Below are positions 12,901-23,300 of a DNA stretch of 64,000 bases, piece after piece; within the stretch, counting starts at the first letter, position 1; the number at the start of each line of letters is the position of its first letter. The DNA lies in assembly GCA_914767715.1 (NCBI GenBank), contig OU612070.1:12105501-12169500 (forward strand), read 5' to 3'. A program made the translations under genes and the position numbers. The notes under the pieces are model-generated. The model worked only from the letters and a program-made list of their open reading frames with translations. It had not been told where the DNA came from and ran no database searches. This stretch comes from Membranipora membranacea. Lineage: Eukaryota; Bryozoa; Gymnolaemata; Cheilostomatida; Membraniporidae.

Positions 12901-15019
12901 AATAGTAGTGTATAATACTGGTAAACAAAGTGAGCAGGGAAACAATAAAACTTTTAAATAACATAGTGGCAAGGGGTATGGTGCTAAGATGTACAAAATT
13001 CCTGACAATATGCATTCGCTGCTCAGCTTTACTCACAACAGACTGAATGTGTTCTTCAAAGCGCAGCTTTTGATCTAACATAATACCAAGATAAGTGACT
13101 TTGCCACACATAGTAATGCTTTCACCATTTAAAACAATAGGAGGGGTATGGGGCTTAGTTCGTTGAGTAGAAAATAATATTTCCTGAGTTTTGCTGGCAT
13201 TTAATAAAAGATCATAATCAGAACATTGCTTAGAAATCCTGTCTATCTCGTTAAAGTATGTGGAAAATTCACCAGACTTGTATACAGTACGGATGCCCCT
13301 TGGTCTGAAGTTAGTCAATTTGAGAATCCACTACCACAACAGTCAAAGGGTGAACACTGTAATCTAAGAGGTGCGATATTTCATAACACAAAGGCAGCAG
13401 TACCATTACACATTGTTATTGGGTTTTAAATAAACTCTGTCCATTGAGAAGAAAGCTGTATTAGGTTACAAAACTAAAGTATAACTAGACTATTAACTTA
13501 CAAAATGAACCAATTGTTTGAAACTGTTTTGACGTATGTTACGTATGTCCTGGTCATTTACACACAAGACTGCAAAAATAAGCAGCTATGGGCTTAGCAG
13601 TGTCTCGTACTTACATGGATATTGGTAAATCTCTACTTCTGCCATGTTTATGATTCCATATCTAGCCAGAGCAACAAATCTAGTCGTCTTCGGTGGGTTA
13701 AGATGAACTGTCTGATTGTAAACCTTCAGTGTCAGAGTTGTGAAGTTTTCCCACATTGGATCTGTGAAAGTGAGTTTTTCTCCTTTCTTTGGTTCATAGT
13801 CTGTAGGGCACTGTTTACAGGTGTATATCGTTACATCTGTGCGATGTCCTGTAAATGTTTCGACACTCATAAAGATTCAGATTACATTATCAAAATGTTA
13901 ACTTAATTCATTTGACAGAGAGAACCTATAGTGCCTTGATGAGGACATATTAGCAGGGTGTTGGTAAAACTTGTTTCTCACTTGTAAGTTCCACCTTTAT
14001 TCTTTATTTAGCCTGAGTACAACCACAAGGGATTGTGATTACAAAGGACACAATGCAATTGAATATGTTCAACTACATTTTTCATGGGGATCCCTTCAAA
14101 TCTAAAATTGGTTTAGATCTGTGCGTATATTTTATTACATATTCAATGCACTGTGCCCTTTGTAACCACAATTCCATTTCGGAAGAATTCATGTATTCAA
14201 CGGTCATCTAGGAATTTACCCAGTTATGAGAAACAACATTCTATTTATAGACCAATCTTTTGTAGCTGATTGTCTTCGGAATCCTTCAGGAAGTGAAAGT
14301 TGCACTCTTCATTTTGTCAATATTACTGGACTGTATGAATTATAAGCGAGGGAAGTTCAAATTCAGACAACTCTCATTGACTCATAGTTAGTAGTATTGG
14401 TGATATGGGTGGTATGAGTGGTACTCTTAGTATGGGTGGTTTCCTTTTAATACCATTGTCTCAAAATATTTATTGGGGTCCCATCCTTATTTTCACTTAC
14501 TATTAATGGCATAGACATGCATGAAAGTGATTGGCATCAATATTTGTGCAGATGATTAAATGAGCACACACTAAAAAGCGCTCCTAACAAAGGCAACTTA
14601 GGGTATGGGTGATAGGATAGATAGCAAAAATTAAATTTAACCACTCACTGTTTCAATATCACATCACTAGCTATAGAGCATGATGAAGAAATTTAATTAT
14701 TGTTTTTTGAAGACCAAATTAGCAGATTTACTAATGGTTAATACAACGCTGCAATGCGATGATGTTGATTCATAAGTACTGTTATATGTAAACATACCTT
14801 GACCGTCTCTACTGTATACAGATATTTCTGATATTTCATACTCGTTCTGGAGATCAACCATCCACCATTGTAGATGAGTAGAGTCATCATCCCCATCTGT
14901 GTGAGTATATGTCGCACTGGCATCCCAAATCAATCCATCAACAGCTATGCTAGCATCTCTTGATTTATAAGTGTCTATCTGATAGGTAGGTTTTTTCAGA
15001 GCCAGATTGGGATTGCTGA
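289..15019 (-). CDS. Fucolectin/FN3 single-pass receptor, RPTP-like, 3' part off the window
   Basis: I can trace 25 exons whose splice phases all agree: 15019-14798, 13848-13615, 11744-11493, 10754-10524, 10351-10196, 10031-9795, 9325-9193, 8736-8525, 7822-7731, 7349-7166, 6846-6737, 6468-6300, 6011-5920, 5631-5418, 5096-4990, 4745-4589, 4408-4323, 3890-3671, 3264-3152, 2958-2802, 2343-2238, 1726-1438, 1222-1174, 931-787 and 419-289. Domain order is three F5/8C (fucolectin-like) domains, seven FN3 domains, a juxtamembrane module, a transmembrane helix and the start of a cytoplasmic tail. Domain borders are mostly phase 1, as is usual for shuffled extracellular modules. The plan resembles invertebrate receptor-type tyrosine phosphatases, but no phosphatase domain is visible, so that name is inference. 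The likely role is cell-surface recognition of glycans or proteins. One exon carries an in-frame TGA at 8670-8672. The signal-peptide exon is not certain. Confidence 0.85.
1174..3264 (-). CDS. FN3 domain 7 and juxtamembrane module
   Basis: Exons 3264-3152 (VPDEKPIIESQVTTERCISL) and 2958-2802 (VFCADRQTNTSYKETAKICD) form FN3-7. Exon 2343-2238 and the 289-bp exon 1726-1438 follow. The latter encodes the segment YIAAWFKPEDIPQNGLEFYL with a Lys/Arg-rich stretch (SRSKRSAAAP) before it. That layout resembles the membrane-proximal region of receptor phosphatases, where a basic site can be cleaved by a furin-type protease; cleavage here is inference. A 49-bp exon (1222-1174) links to the transmembrane exon. 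Several N-glycosylation sequons (NTS, NVT, NMT) are present. Confidence 0.8.
3671..5096 (-). CDS. FN3 domains 5 and 6, downstream copy of an internal duplication
   Basis: Exons 5096-4990 and 4745-4589 form FN3-5 (CLDLSWEKPAKPNGKVTHYQ, then RACTRPGCGPGEGTKC). Exons 4408-4323 and 3890-3671 form FN3-6 (PTLPKFYLDDKVDNTT, then NSTPNCDGPVDYEATITQ). The exon at 4745-4589 begins YKCNSSRHENWSNTSSLS, identical to the start of exon 6468-6300. The nucleotide identity continues a little way into the flanking introns. Confidence 0.85.
5418..6846 (-). CDS. FN3 domains 3 and 4, upstream copy of an internal duplication
   Basis: Exons 6846-6737 and 6468-6300 form FN3-3 (APGPPSSFKV, CLDLSWGEPEKPNGRITSYQ, then QACTKPGCGPE). 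Exons 6011-5920 and 5631-5418 form FN3-4 (EPENPTCNFTES, then AGEPNCDKITTYNINVV). FN3-3 has the family hallmarks LSW, PNG and Y-x-C. The second exon of FN3-3 is nearly identical to that of FN3-5 (4745-4589) but carries a short Gly-rich insert (EVAGGG) near its end. See the matching downstream entry. Confidence 0.85.
7166..7822 (-). CDS. FN3 domain 2, two exons
   Basis: Exon 7822-7731 (APTFNLGKDSITLTKVNLGS) and exon 7349-7166 (NPETICWSSMTKKYKIDD, ending QITTDELG) make one FN3-type unit. The first exon starts after an acceptor CTGAAG in phase 1 and ends in phase 0; the second ends in phase 1 at GTAGGT. This 1-0-1 phase pattern is shared by the following FN3 units, which supports the call although the Trp of the classical B strand is not obvious. 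Confidence 0.75.
8525..9325 (-). CDS. FN3 domain 1, with an in-frame stop
   Basis: Exon 9325-9193 (SPREISPPLKTTADYDSLEI) joins in phase 2 to exon 8736-8525, which ends with FTASGLDPGREYKYELTC, a textbook FN3 E-F strand pattern. Both flanking junctions keep frame. Inside the second exon the codon on plus bases 8670-8672 is TGA, lying between GVGPSN and TDLSHK. The rest of the exon is open and domain-like on both sides. Removing a hypothetical 30-nt GT-AG intron would skip the stop and keep frame, but it would shorten the domain and be unusually small. Confidence 0.75.
9795..10351 (-). CDS. F5/8C-like domain 3, divergent, two exons
   Basis: Exon 10351-10196 encodes INQAQTATKRCNGAET and ends VTNGG at a GTAAAT donor. 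Exon 10031-9795 begins DKLEDLEYKYSIKD and ends with SLRITVPKGAAVSVSEVNIY, again the closing strand of an F5/8C-like fold. It lacks the WWMVDL motif of domains 1 and 2 and is richer in Cys. Placement is supported by position, the two-exon split and phase 1 borders. A divergent jelly-roll module of another name is possible. Confidence 0.65.
10524..11744 (-). CDS. F5/8C (fucolectin-like) domain 2, two exons
   Basis: Exon 11744-11493 opens with TNPNIAYKMTAYQSS and contains KAVDGI and LQWWMVDL, closely parallel to domain 1. It ends with C before a GTAAGG donor. Exon 10754-10524 (acceptor TTAACAG) gives the second half with SHLARYIAVQRKGLINLKEV, the typical last strands of a fucolectin domain. The two-exon split falls at the same place as in domain 1, so domains 1 and 2 probably arose by exon-pair duplication. 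The 1.9-kb intron upstream holds a LINE fragment. Confidence 0.85.
12506..13320 (-). mobile_element. 5'-truncated non-LTR retrotransposon with tetranucleotide tail
   Basis: Two overlapping minus-strand frames (13318-12893 and 13008-12637) encode the end of a non-LTR reverse transcriptase. Landmarks are LLLNASKTQEILFST, VTYLGIMLDQKLRFEEHI and the C-terminal tail KDKKRLSKFFDQASKL. A frame change lies near 12950-13000. The catalytic YADD block is absent, so the copy is 5'-truncated. About 100 bp after the stop, the element ends in a (TTGA)n run at 12506-12532, reading (CAAT)n on its own strand. Such short tandem 3' tails are known in several LINE clades. It sits in a receptor intron in the same orientation as the gene and is dead. 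Confidence 0.75.
13615..15019 (-). CDS. F5/8C (fucolectin-like) domain 1, two exons
   Basis: Exon 15019-14798 starts the domain with SNPNLALKKPTYQ and has the family motif LQWWMVDL. It ends in phase 1 at a GTATGT donor. Exon 13848-13615 completes the fold with a Cys-x2-Cys segment (TCKQC) and the closing strand RFVALARYGIINMAEVEIY. NPNLA, AVDG, WWMVDL and EVEIY are the recurrent landmarks of F-type lectin/fucolectin domains. Such domains often bind fucose; I did not find a clear His-Arg-Asp sugar site, so binding is not claimed. A 950-bp intron separates the halves. Confidence 0.85.
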
Positions 15020-15161
15020 CTGCAAAAGAAAACTCAATCGGGTCATCCGCAGTTAAATCGTAAAAGGCTGTAATGTTGTGTGCTGAAAAGTTTGCATGCC
15101 ACTGGAAGTTGTCCGACCTCATTGAAATTATGAAAAGAAGTATAACTACGGTAATTATCAA
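15020..15161 (-). other. Candidate signal-peptide start, alternative to a spliced first exon
   Basis: The reading frame of the first traced exon stays open upstream to an ATG at 15161 and begins MIITVVILLFIISMRS, a plausible signal peptide. However, TTCTTTTGCAG at 15021-15031 is a strong acceptor whose phase matches the other domain borders, so this stretch may be intron and the true first exon may lie further right. I cannot decide between the two. Confidence 0.35.
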
Positions 15162-17590
15162 TAGCTGATAAATTAACAGAAGAGCTGTCAGTAAGCTTGG
15201 ATTCTGTTTACAAATAAATTAAAAATCACATTGGCAATTACAGTTTGAAATTAAAAGCTACGTGAACACCTGGTTATTCCATTTGAACCAGACAAAGGAG
15301 AGGCATATCCTTCCTCTGGAGACCTTGTTACACATAGTGCATGGATTACAATTATGTTCTGCAAGTTTGACAGCTTTAACAGGTGCTAGGGGATAATTTT
15401 GACAATCTACTAAGGCATATATGAAATTTTAGTTTTTAAACAGCATTCTTTAGTTTTTATCTGTGCAAATGCAAATGCTCTCCTACCGCATCTCAGCTGG
15501 ATATGAAGATAATGTGTTATGGTAAGGGAATAGTTTCATTTACATCTGTCCTTAGCTGGTTGTTGAAAACGGATGTAAAACAGTCATTCATGATAGAAAT
15601 TACTAATTATCACAATTATTTTTACACTGCTATTGTAAACTTTCTTTGTGTGATGGAAGCAACAGTTTCAATTCTGTCTCTATCAGCAAATCCTAACAGC
15701 TACTAGTTGTAGTCTTGTCACACAATCACAAAAAAGTAGGCGCACCACAAAGGTACACCGGGAGTAGACTCTTAAAAGTAAGCTTATGACCATTTGCCTG
15801 AGAGCAGACCCCATAAAAGTAAGTTGTATTTTCTGTGCAATCTGCATGGCATTTTGCATGAAAAAACCACATAACAAAGTTCTATTTGAAACTGGTCCCA
15901 GTTCCGTTTATAGCCGAAGTATGTTGCTCTTTGAATGTCAAACTATGACTTTTGTCTTATGGTTATCTCACCTGAAAGACAGTATACATTTAGTAACAAT
16001 ATTATGAAGCAGCTAAGAAGATGAATATGAGACATGGCTCATTATTTCTGCTGGAAGTCCAGGTCAGGTCCGCTCTCAATGCAGCTTTCCGTAGAATGGT
16101 GCTTGGGCTTATGAAACTAAATTCTTACAGGCCGTTATAATCATAATACTTGCCATAAATCATCAGTGATAACAAGAATGCTAAGTGGGAGGCTTAGCTT
16201 TACTTTTACCTCTATCTTGCATGTGCTCTATATTGTTGGGAGTTGGAGGAAGCACCCTTATCTTCTGTTTGCTATGTAAACCCCTCACTTTCACTATTAG
16301 TTTGGTATTCTTAATGCCACTTGACTCCGCTGATAAATTGGTGATCTGTCAATTAACTCAAGACTTCCCGGTTTAGATAAAACAATTCACTTTGACGAAA
16401 GCCAAGTTTGTTACTGACAATATTGAAATACCTGAACCTAAGCTGAAGTCAGCGTCGATGGTAGAATGTTCAATGCCAATCGGATAGACTTGCTAGCGCT
16501 CCAAGGGTCCAGCGTTAGCTCAAATGTGCAGTGGATATTATGAATAGCTTCATAGGTCCATGGATTGAGACACTGAAATATGAAGTTCCGTGGTAGTCAT
16601 AACGCCATCTAATGATCATGGGTGGTTGCTATTATTCCAATCAGCGCCAGTACATAAGCAAAATTGTCTGCAGAATAATATTTAATGAAGACACAATTTA
16701 AACAATTTCGTTACCAATGTTATCTGATAAACAGTTGTTGTTGGACACAGATAGTACAGCACCAACTCCCTAAAAACTCCCTAAAAAATATGCTTAGGTT
16801 GTGCAGATGACTATGACTATGTTCATCATCTCAATGTACACCTGAGCTTTTGGGCGGACCGACGACTCATCAGGCAACGCGCCATGCCAGATGTCAAGGT
16901 GTAGTTAATAGATGATTGGAAATTTTCCGATTGTGGACAGGCAGGACATGTTATTTGACTTCTACTGACTGCCAGAGAGATAGATTTGAATTGATGGCTA
17001 CCAGTTACTGAGCTCATAAATGTGAGTTAAACAGGATGATCTTGACAAGGCTTGTCAAGAGAGGCTAGCTTTTACCATAAAATTAACAGGGTTTATTTAC
17101 ATTATGGACCTGGCCAACAGAGCAGCCATGACTCGCTCACCTGACATTTCTGATTGACATCTTACCCTGCTGTGATTCCATGAGCCTTTAGTCTCCAGCC
17201 TCCAGTCTCATATAACGCCACCAAGTATCATAAACATATTATATCCTGTATTAAAATTATAAGACAACAAAGGAGGAGACAACTACTGATAGCAACCATG
17301 CATCTTACAATTAAAATTGTTCAACTTGCCTAGAAGCAGTGGCGGCGTATTCGTGCAGAAGACATCTAGCCTAGATGTCTTTTATAGAATGGATGTATAT
17401 CATACATTCCGTATAACATACATATAAGGACCTGCAGTAGCTTATTTCATATGATAGGGGAAAAGTAAATTTCAATAATGGGTGAAAATGTTGTAATAAT
17501 ATGTCAAGCCATTATGTTACCATCTTGCTGTGCCATAAGACCATATTTGAATGGTTGACTTTGCTTATGGTCCCTGCGATGTTCCAGGCT
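15162..17590. other. Intergenic, nothing recognised
   Basis: No exon chain, RNA gene or clear repeat was found on either strand. Short open frames here lack splice-consistent neighbours and known motifs. A small perfect hairpin (AGACATCTAG and its complement, one-base spacer) lies at about 17366-17386. Confidence 0.5.
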
Positions 17591-17700
17591 CGTATATTGG
17601 TAATCAGGGTGAGCTTAGTGCTAGAGGCATCTGATTTAGGATCGCAAGGGCCTTCGAACTCGAGCCCCACTGGGTTCACTGTTTGTCTAGTACTACCTAA
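17590..17700 (+). repeat. Possible tRNA-derived SINE head
   Basis: The stretch resembles RNA polymerase III internal promoter boxes: an A-box-like TAGTGCTAGAGG at about 17618, then CCTTCGAACTCGAG around 17652, similar to the B box GGTTCGAATCC. Spacing is about right for a tRNA-derived SINE. I see no full cloverleaf, so it is not called as a tRNA. Confidence 0.25.
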
Positions 17701-18272
17701 TTTTGCTGTCATAGGCCATTCACCCTAGCAAACCTGGAATTATCAATGGACAATGGGCAGGCACGTTACCAAAGCCTTCAAATCCGAAGTTTGATGGGCA
17801 CTGCCAAGGACCGCATATGGTATCAACTGGCAGCTCCAGATCATCTGATCATCTGACTACAATCATCTGATCTGAAGTTTGGTTATTATTTAGTAAGGTT
17901 GTTTGGTTCACAATACCCATGCCCAGCTACTCTAATGAAGAGGCAGAGAGAGGGGGTGTCTGTGAGCACATGCTCTAGCTAGGCACAACACAGGACCCAC
18001 ATTATTAGTCCTGATCCGAAGAGACTGTGGTCAGCCAGAGTTTTTTTCAAAATCAATCAAGAGGCAGGCATCCTACCACTGTGCCAAATTGACTCAGTTT
18101 TTAGGGTAGTTTGTTACAGTTAGTGATGGGGCCTATACTATAGATGATAGTGATTAGTTAGGTGCCATGGCTAAACAGCAAGACAAACAGCCTACCTGGT
18201 ATCATAGACATGGGACTGCAGGAAAGTGTCCTGCATATTGTAGATATCTCCATGCCACATTGGTTTCTGTGA

Positions 18273-18334
18273 GCAATGAACTAAACCTCTGTGAGCAATG
18301 AGGTTTCTGTGAGCAATGAGGTTTAGTTCATTGC
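18273..18334. repeat. 17-bp perfect inverted repeat with embedded direct repeats
   Basis: GCAATGAACTAAACCTC at 18273-18289 is matched by its exact reverse complement at 18318-18334. The 28-nt spacer contains two copies of the CTGTGAGCAATGAG motif. No coding context. Confidence 0.7.
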
Positions 18335-18339
18335 TGTGA

Positions 18340-19680
18340 GCAGTTAACACTACCAGATAATTCCTTCATCCATGGTTAGATTTCACCTTGAACTTACAGG
18401 AAGTACAATCACAAATCCTAATTTTTTACAAGTTGTTTTTAAAGGCTGTCTCCAAATATACCCTGAGGCATATGAGAATTGAGAACCTAGGTTATTCACT
18501 GCAGTCCTAATTTTATGTTGCTTATTTTATGTTGCTTAGTTACATTGGGAAAACCAGGATCAATCAATTACATATATTGATATGAATTTATGGATCAGTG
18601 GTAAAATACATAGCATGGCTATTCGTGGAGGTATGCCATCAGCTCAAAGGTTGGTGTCAGGATCTAAATAAAGCTATAAATCTGATAGCTTTTACGTTTA
18701 TCATTGATTGACATCTCAGTAACGCTTTCAAAAACTCAGGTAAGCTGCTTTGTACCGAAATTCAACTCATCAGGATAACCAACATATGGGCTTGGCTTAC
18801 CTTATCCCAATCACCAAACTTGTTTGAATGAACAAGTAAAGCCGAAAGGCAATCCGCCAGTCGAAAAGTCTGTTCAAGACAAGGCTACCAGCCAGGCATA
18901 AGAATGTTACGATTTGATTTTGTACCCACTTCCTATAATCTAACACTAACAGATAAATCAACGAGATAATTCCATTAGTACTGTAAAAATAATATGCACA
19001 TGTTTGGTTTAGCCGGCTAGTAAACAGGAAGTGCCAAATTTAACGACAGATAAATATCAGTTTGTTAAAAATAATTACAGTCGTAGCATTAAATTGTTAG
19101 ATTAAAGGATTATTATAACAGACAAAACATAGTTAAGGAATTGAATGCATGAATATAATGTAGTTACAGCAGTATAATTAATCTATATAACAGACGCAGA
19201 CTAAAGTTCCCCACAGCTTGACAAAAGTTTACAAGGGTCAGCTTTTCTAGATTCTGAACTTGTGGACTGATCAAACATGAGAGATGCGGTCCAGCAACCA
19301 TACATCATTGCCATTGCTTGCTCAGGGTCAGATATGTACCCCTCGTCCATTTAATAATAACTGTGATTACCAAGCCAAAGTTTCAACTCGAAAGGGCCTT
19401 TTCCTGCAGTGGCAGTTTACTCCCTGTAAGTAAGTGTGCTTTCTCTTATTTAATAGTGCGTAGTTCATGTACAAATAATGAATGTTTATCTAAGATGTTA
19501 ACAGAGAGCATAGTTTTTGCGTTTGGCTTTGGCTCAGCTACTGTGCACATCTGGAAACGTGACAAGTAAGGTTGGCAATATTTTTTTCCCATGATCCCCT
19601 CAATGCCTTAAATGTGACTTAAGTTTATAATGTTTCCTTTTTATGCTGTGTATCGCTAATGAGCTCTGAGCTCTTCAGCT
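18340..19680. other. Intergenic, nothing recognised
   Basis: AT-rich sequence without recognisable coding exons, RNA genes or repeats. Short open frames on both strands lack motifs. Confidence 0.45.
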
Positions 19681-19682
19681 GT

Positions 19683-19888
19683 CACAGCTTACTTGGATGT
19701 GCCCGGAGGCTCAACACAAGAGGAGCAGCAGAAGGTATGAAATCTTCAGCTCCCAGAGCTGATTCGAATAAGCCAGGAGGCTCAAGGAGCAGGGGGGAGC
19801 AGAAGCTGTGAGATACCAACACTTACAGCTTAGATCAGGACGAGCCAGGAGGTTCCATCAAAAAGGTGGACAGAAGCTTACGAGGCGT
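19683..19888. repeat. Degenerate tandem repeat, about 70-bp unit, three copies
   Basis: Three successive units share the order CAGCTTA or GAGCTGA, GCCxGGAGG(C/T)TC, an A/G-rich block and GCAGAAG. They lie at roughly 19685-19755, 19756-19825 and 19826-19888. Units differ by substitutions and small indels. GC content is higher than in the surroundings. No long frame crosses all three units. Confidence 0.5.
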
Positions 19889-19998
19889 GAAAGTGAGGCG
19901 GTTAGGTAAGAATATGAGTAGATTATTACACAACATAAGACAAGATAAGCTGATTCTTTGAGGGAGGCAGATATCTTCCATCCTCTCTACTCATACTC

Positions 19999-20322
19999 TT
20001 GATGAATAACCACCGTCATCTAATCTCCTTGAAATTGTGGAAATTTAACTTGAAAAGGCTCTTTACATTTTGTGTTTTATCAACTAACTTGATTGACCAA
20101 TTGCTTAGCGAAATCCCATATCCGTTTTTTGAGAGAATCAAGGGTTTTGTGCAACCGATGTATAAAAAGAAATTATTTGAATTGACTAATCAGCCAAAAT
20201 CTCACGTCTATTTTTGCAAGGGGATCAAGAGGTTTGTGTATTTTTACTATTTGATTAAATTGATCGATGAGCAAATGCAATCTCCGTTTTTTTGGGCCCA
20301 GGCCTACCCACCGCGCAGATAA
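19999..20322 (+). other. Open frame of 107 codons with internal repetition, function unknown
   Basis: The frame encodes an aromatic-, Leu- and Lys-rich peptide. LKRLFTFCVLSTNLIDQL near its start is echoed by IKRFVYFYYLIKLIDEQM near its end, and both are followed by a PFF motif. This may just reflect a diverged DNA repeat of about 180 bp in AT-rich sequence. No family is recognised and no splice context was found, so a real gene is doubtful. Confidence 0.2.
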
Positions 20323-23300
20323 AACCGGACAGTGATGGTTGAAGAGTCCTTAATTACTGTTTAATTTGGTTTATTATTCAAGAATAAAAATGATTTTATT
20401 GTTGAAAAAGGCATCTCAACCACGAGTCACTGGTGAACTGATTTAACACTGCATGTTACAAAGTTTGATTCAAACAAATTGAGCTGGACACATTAGAATA
20501 AATTGACTTTACACTTCTGGTATGTAGTTGCTCACTTCCTCAACAGAAGGAGTCACTCCATACAAAACAAAACATAATTGACAATTATTAGGAAAAGAGG
20601 GGTGTATGCTCTGCTTGGGTACTTGGACTCAAGTGGGTCAAATATATTACAGAGCATGTACAAGGAAATGAATATTTGACTATAACATCAGTTGAAATAT
20701 TGGGATTTACCCAGGCTGTCTGCCAACCCCGTCACCAACCACCCCCCCCCCCCAGCCCAGGCTAGATATATGGGCATAGAATATCGCAGGGGCCATCAGC
20801 AAAGTCTACAACTCATATCTGGTGATGGCACATCAAGATGGTAACACAAAGGCTACTCATATCATTACTACAATTGTAACCATTGTTGAAAATAAAGATG
20901 TATTAATTTTAGGTGGTCAAGTTTTTTCCCTATCATGTGGTATTAGCTATGGCTGGCCCTTATATATGTATGTTAAATGGAATGTATGATATGTATCAAG
21001 GCTGCAAAAGAGACTAGGCAACTTAATGCCAGTGAAATGTAACATTGTTGTGATCAGTAGTTGTTGCCTCCTTCGCTGTCTTATCATTTTGGTACAGGAT
21101 AGGCTCCAGGTTTAATCATTTAATCACAGTACTAAAACATTACGTACATCATGAACTCAGGACATTATCATATATAAACTTATAATAATATACCAAAAAA
21201 ACCAAAGGGACTACTCTCTGTTATATCAGCTGCAAGCAAATAGAAACTCTAACCCTCGCTTCTCAGCCTATTGGTTAATATCAAAGTGTCACTGCCAATG
21301 GCCGATTAGTGCCAGTTCAGTTTTGGCAGCTTGCTGCACACTTATGATTAGGAGGTCCTCTATGGCCTCACCTCTAGGATGCATTCTAGTTTTCTAGAAT
21401 GTATCACATTCTCAGTATGAGGATTAGGGCACCTTGCGTCCCTCTTTAGGGGCAGTCCAATCTTCTGTTTCTTAGCAAACAGCAACTCTAACCCTTCTGA
21501 ACAAACATCTGAGAGACATAACTTACTCATTATGCACTAGAAGACCTAATTCAGTATGGATCTGCTCTCTGACAAGTTGTCCAAGGCAAACGATTAAGTA
21601 CAATGCAAATCTGCCAGCATGTTACACTGTCAGCACAAATGAAACGTAGGAAAAGGAAATGGAATGTTGCCGTTATCAGGTTCAACATATGCAAAATAGT
21701 ACAAGTAGATACTCAACAATTCATTCAAATGACATACAGGGCAGCTCTGAGCATGCTTGATCTTCCTCTGCGGGCCTTCAAGGGAACCCTGGCGGCTCAC
21801 CTCTGGGATGAGGTGTCGACTCTGGCTCCGTGAGTGGCCTGGATCGGCGGTGGCCTGTGTCGGCCGCATGAAGGATGGACTTCCGGAACAGGATTGCCTC
21901 AACTCTAGTCTCGGCCTATCTGGCACTTCTGATTTTAGTCTTTTTCATTTCCAGTTCTACCTACTAAATTTGAATTACTAAGACAATAAACAGAGAACAA
22001 CAAAAACAAAAAAGACTATAAAATATTTTCAAAGCAATTTTTTAGAAATATGCGCACACCGTATACAATCATATGAGACAGCCTACACAAAATGAAATTA
22101 TTCCAATGTTAGAAAACATCATTTTCCATGATGCCGCTCTGATGGCTTTTTATCGAAAACCACCCTGCAGAGCAAATAATGGGGTTGTGTCAGAAGTTGT
22201 CCCTTATTATAGGGGGGGGGGGGTTTAACATATGAGGCCATACATCTGCACTTTTTATATAAGCTATCATTGGAGCAGATCACACTTTTTGGTCTGGCAG
22301 CCAGGAAAATTAAGATAGAAACAAATTGAGCAGAATTACATAGGTGGATTATGCTGACCCACTATATGGGAAAATACTGACTGCTAATATAATTTTATAT
22401 TTATTATATTATATAATATAATGAATATATCATTAAAAAAAGAGAAATAATAATATTCTAGCTTTGAATATTGAATATTATATTAATCCAACCTGAAAAT
22501 ATTGACTCCGGAAAAAACATATAAATATATATATATTTAATGTAATTGCAATACAAAACAATTTTATATTCAATTGAATAACTTAATACATATATGGAAT
22601 TCTTTTGCAAAAGAAATTTAGCTGCATATTTCAAGACACCCACCTTCCTAACACTGAATATCATTGTGATTGATCAGGTTTTTACATCTTAATATATTAT
22701 TATTTAATTTTAATTGAATTTAAAATTATGATTTTCCAATTCTTTTTTATTTCAGCGTATAAGTCAAATTTTTGGATTACCGAATATGTAAATCAATTGT
22801 AGTTCACTGAATCCGAGGGGTTTTTACAGTAAAAGGTCTTATCTGCTTCCTTTATGGCTTATATAAAAAAAAGTATGGTCTCATCTGTAAATAATCAAGG
22901 GAGATTTCCCCAAAAGCACAACCCCATTATAACCAAAGAACATGGAAATATGACAAAAGAAATTGAGAGAGTATGCCTGATGTTACGGAAAACCACACTA
23001 GGGACTATCAATAGCTGGCTTCTAGAAATTCAATTGGTGTTCTGGTAGAACAAAAAGGTTCTCTGCTGACCACAAAATTATGCCGCAGAGCTGAATTAAA
23101 TTTTTTATTCAAATATTAAGATTCAAAATTAGAGTTTGAATATTTAAGGGAGTCATTCGCTCTTGACTTAAGAGAAGATAACTCTTATCTTTGATCGCGG
23201 CCGTTTGGCAGTGATGTGAGATTGGTTCATACTATTTACCTGTATTTCCAACTCTCACAAACTCAAACCAAAATTGGGTCCTTCCATTTGATTTCCTAGG

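Noticed and set aside
12637-13318. Idea that this was another receptor exon
   Set aside because: The protein pattern is LINE reverse transcriptase and the flanking receptor exons join in phase without it.
17590-17700. tRNA gene
   Set aside because: Box-like motifs are present but no acceptor stem or anticodon arm could be folded.
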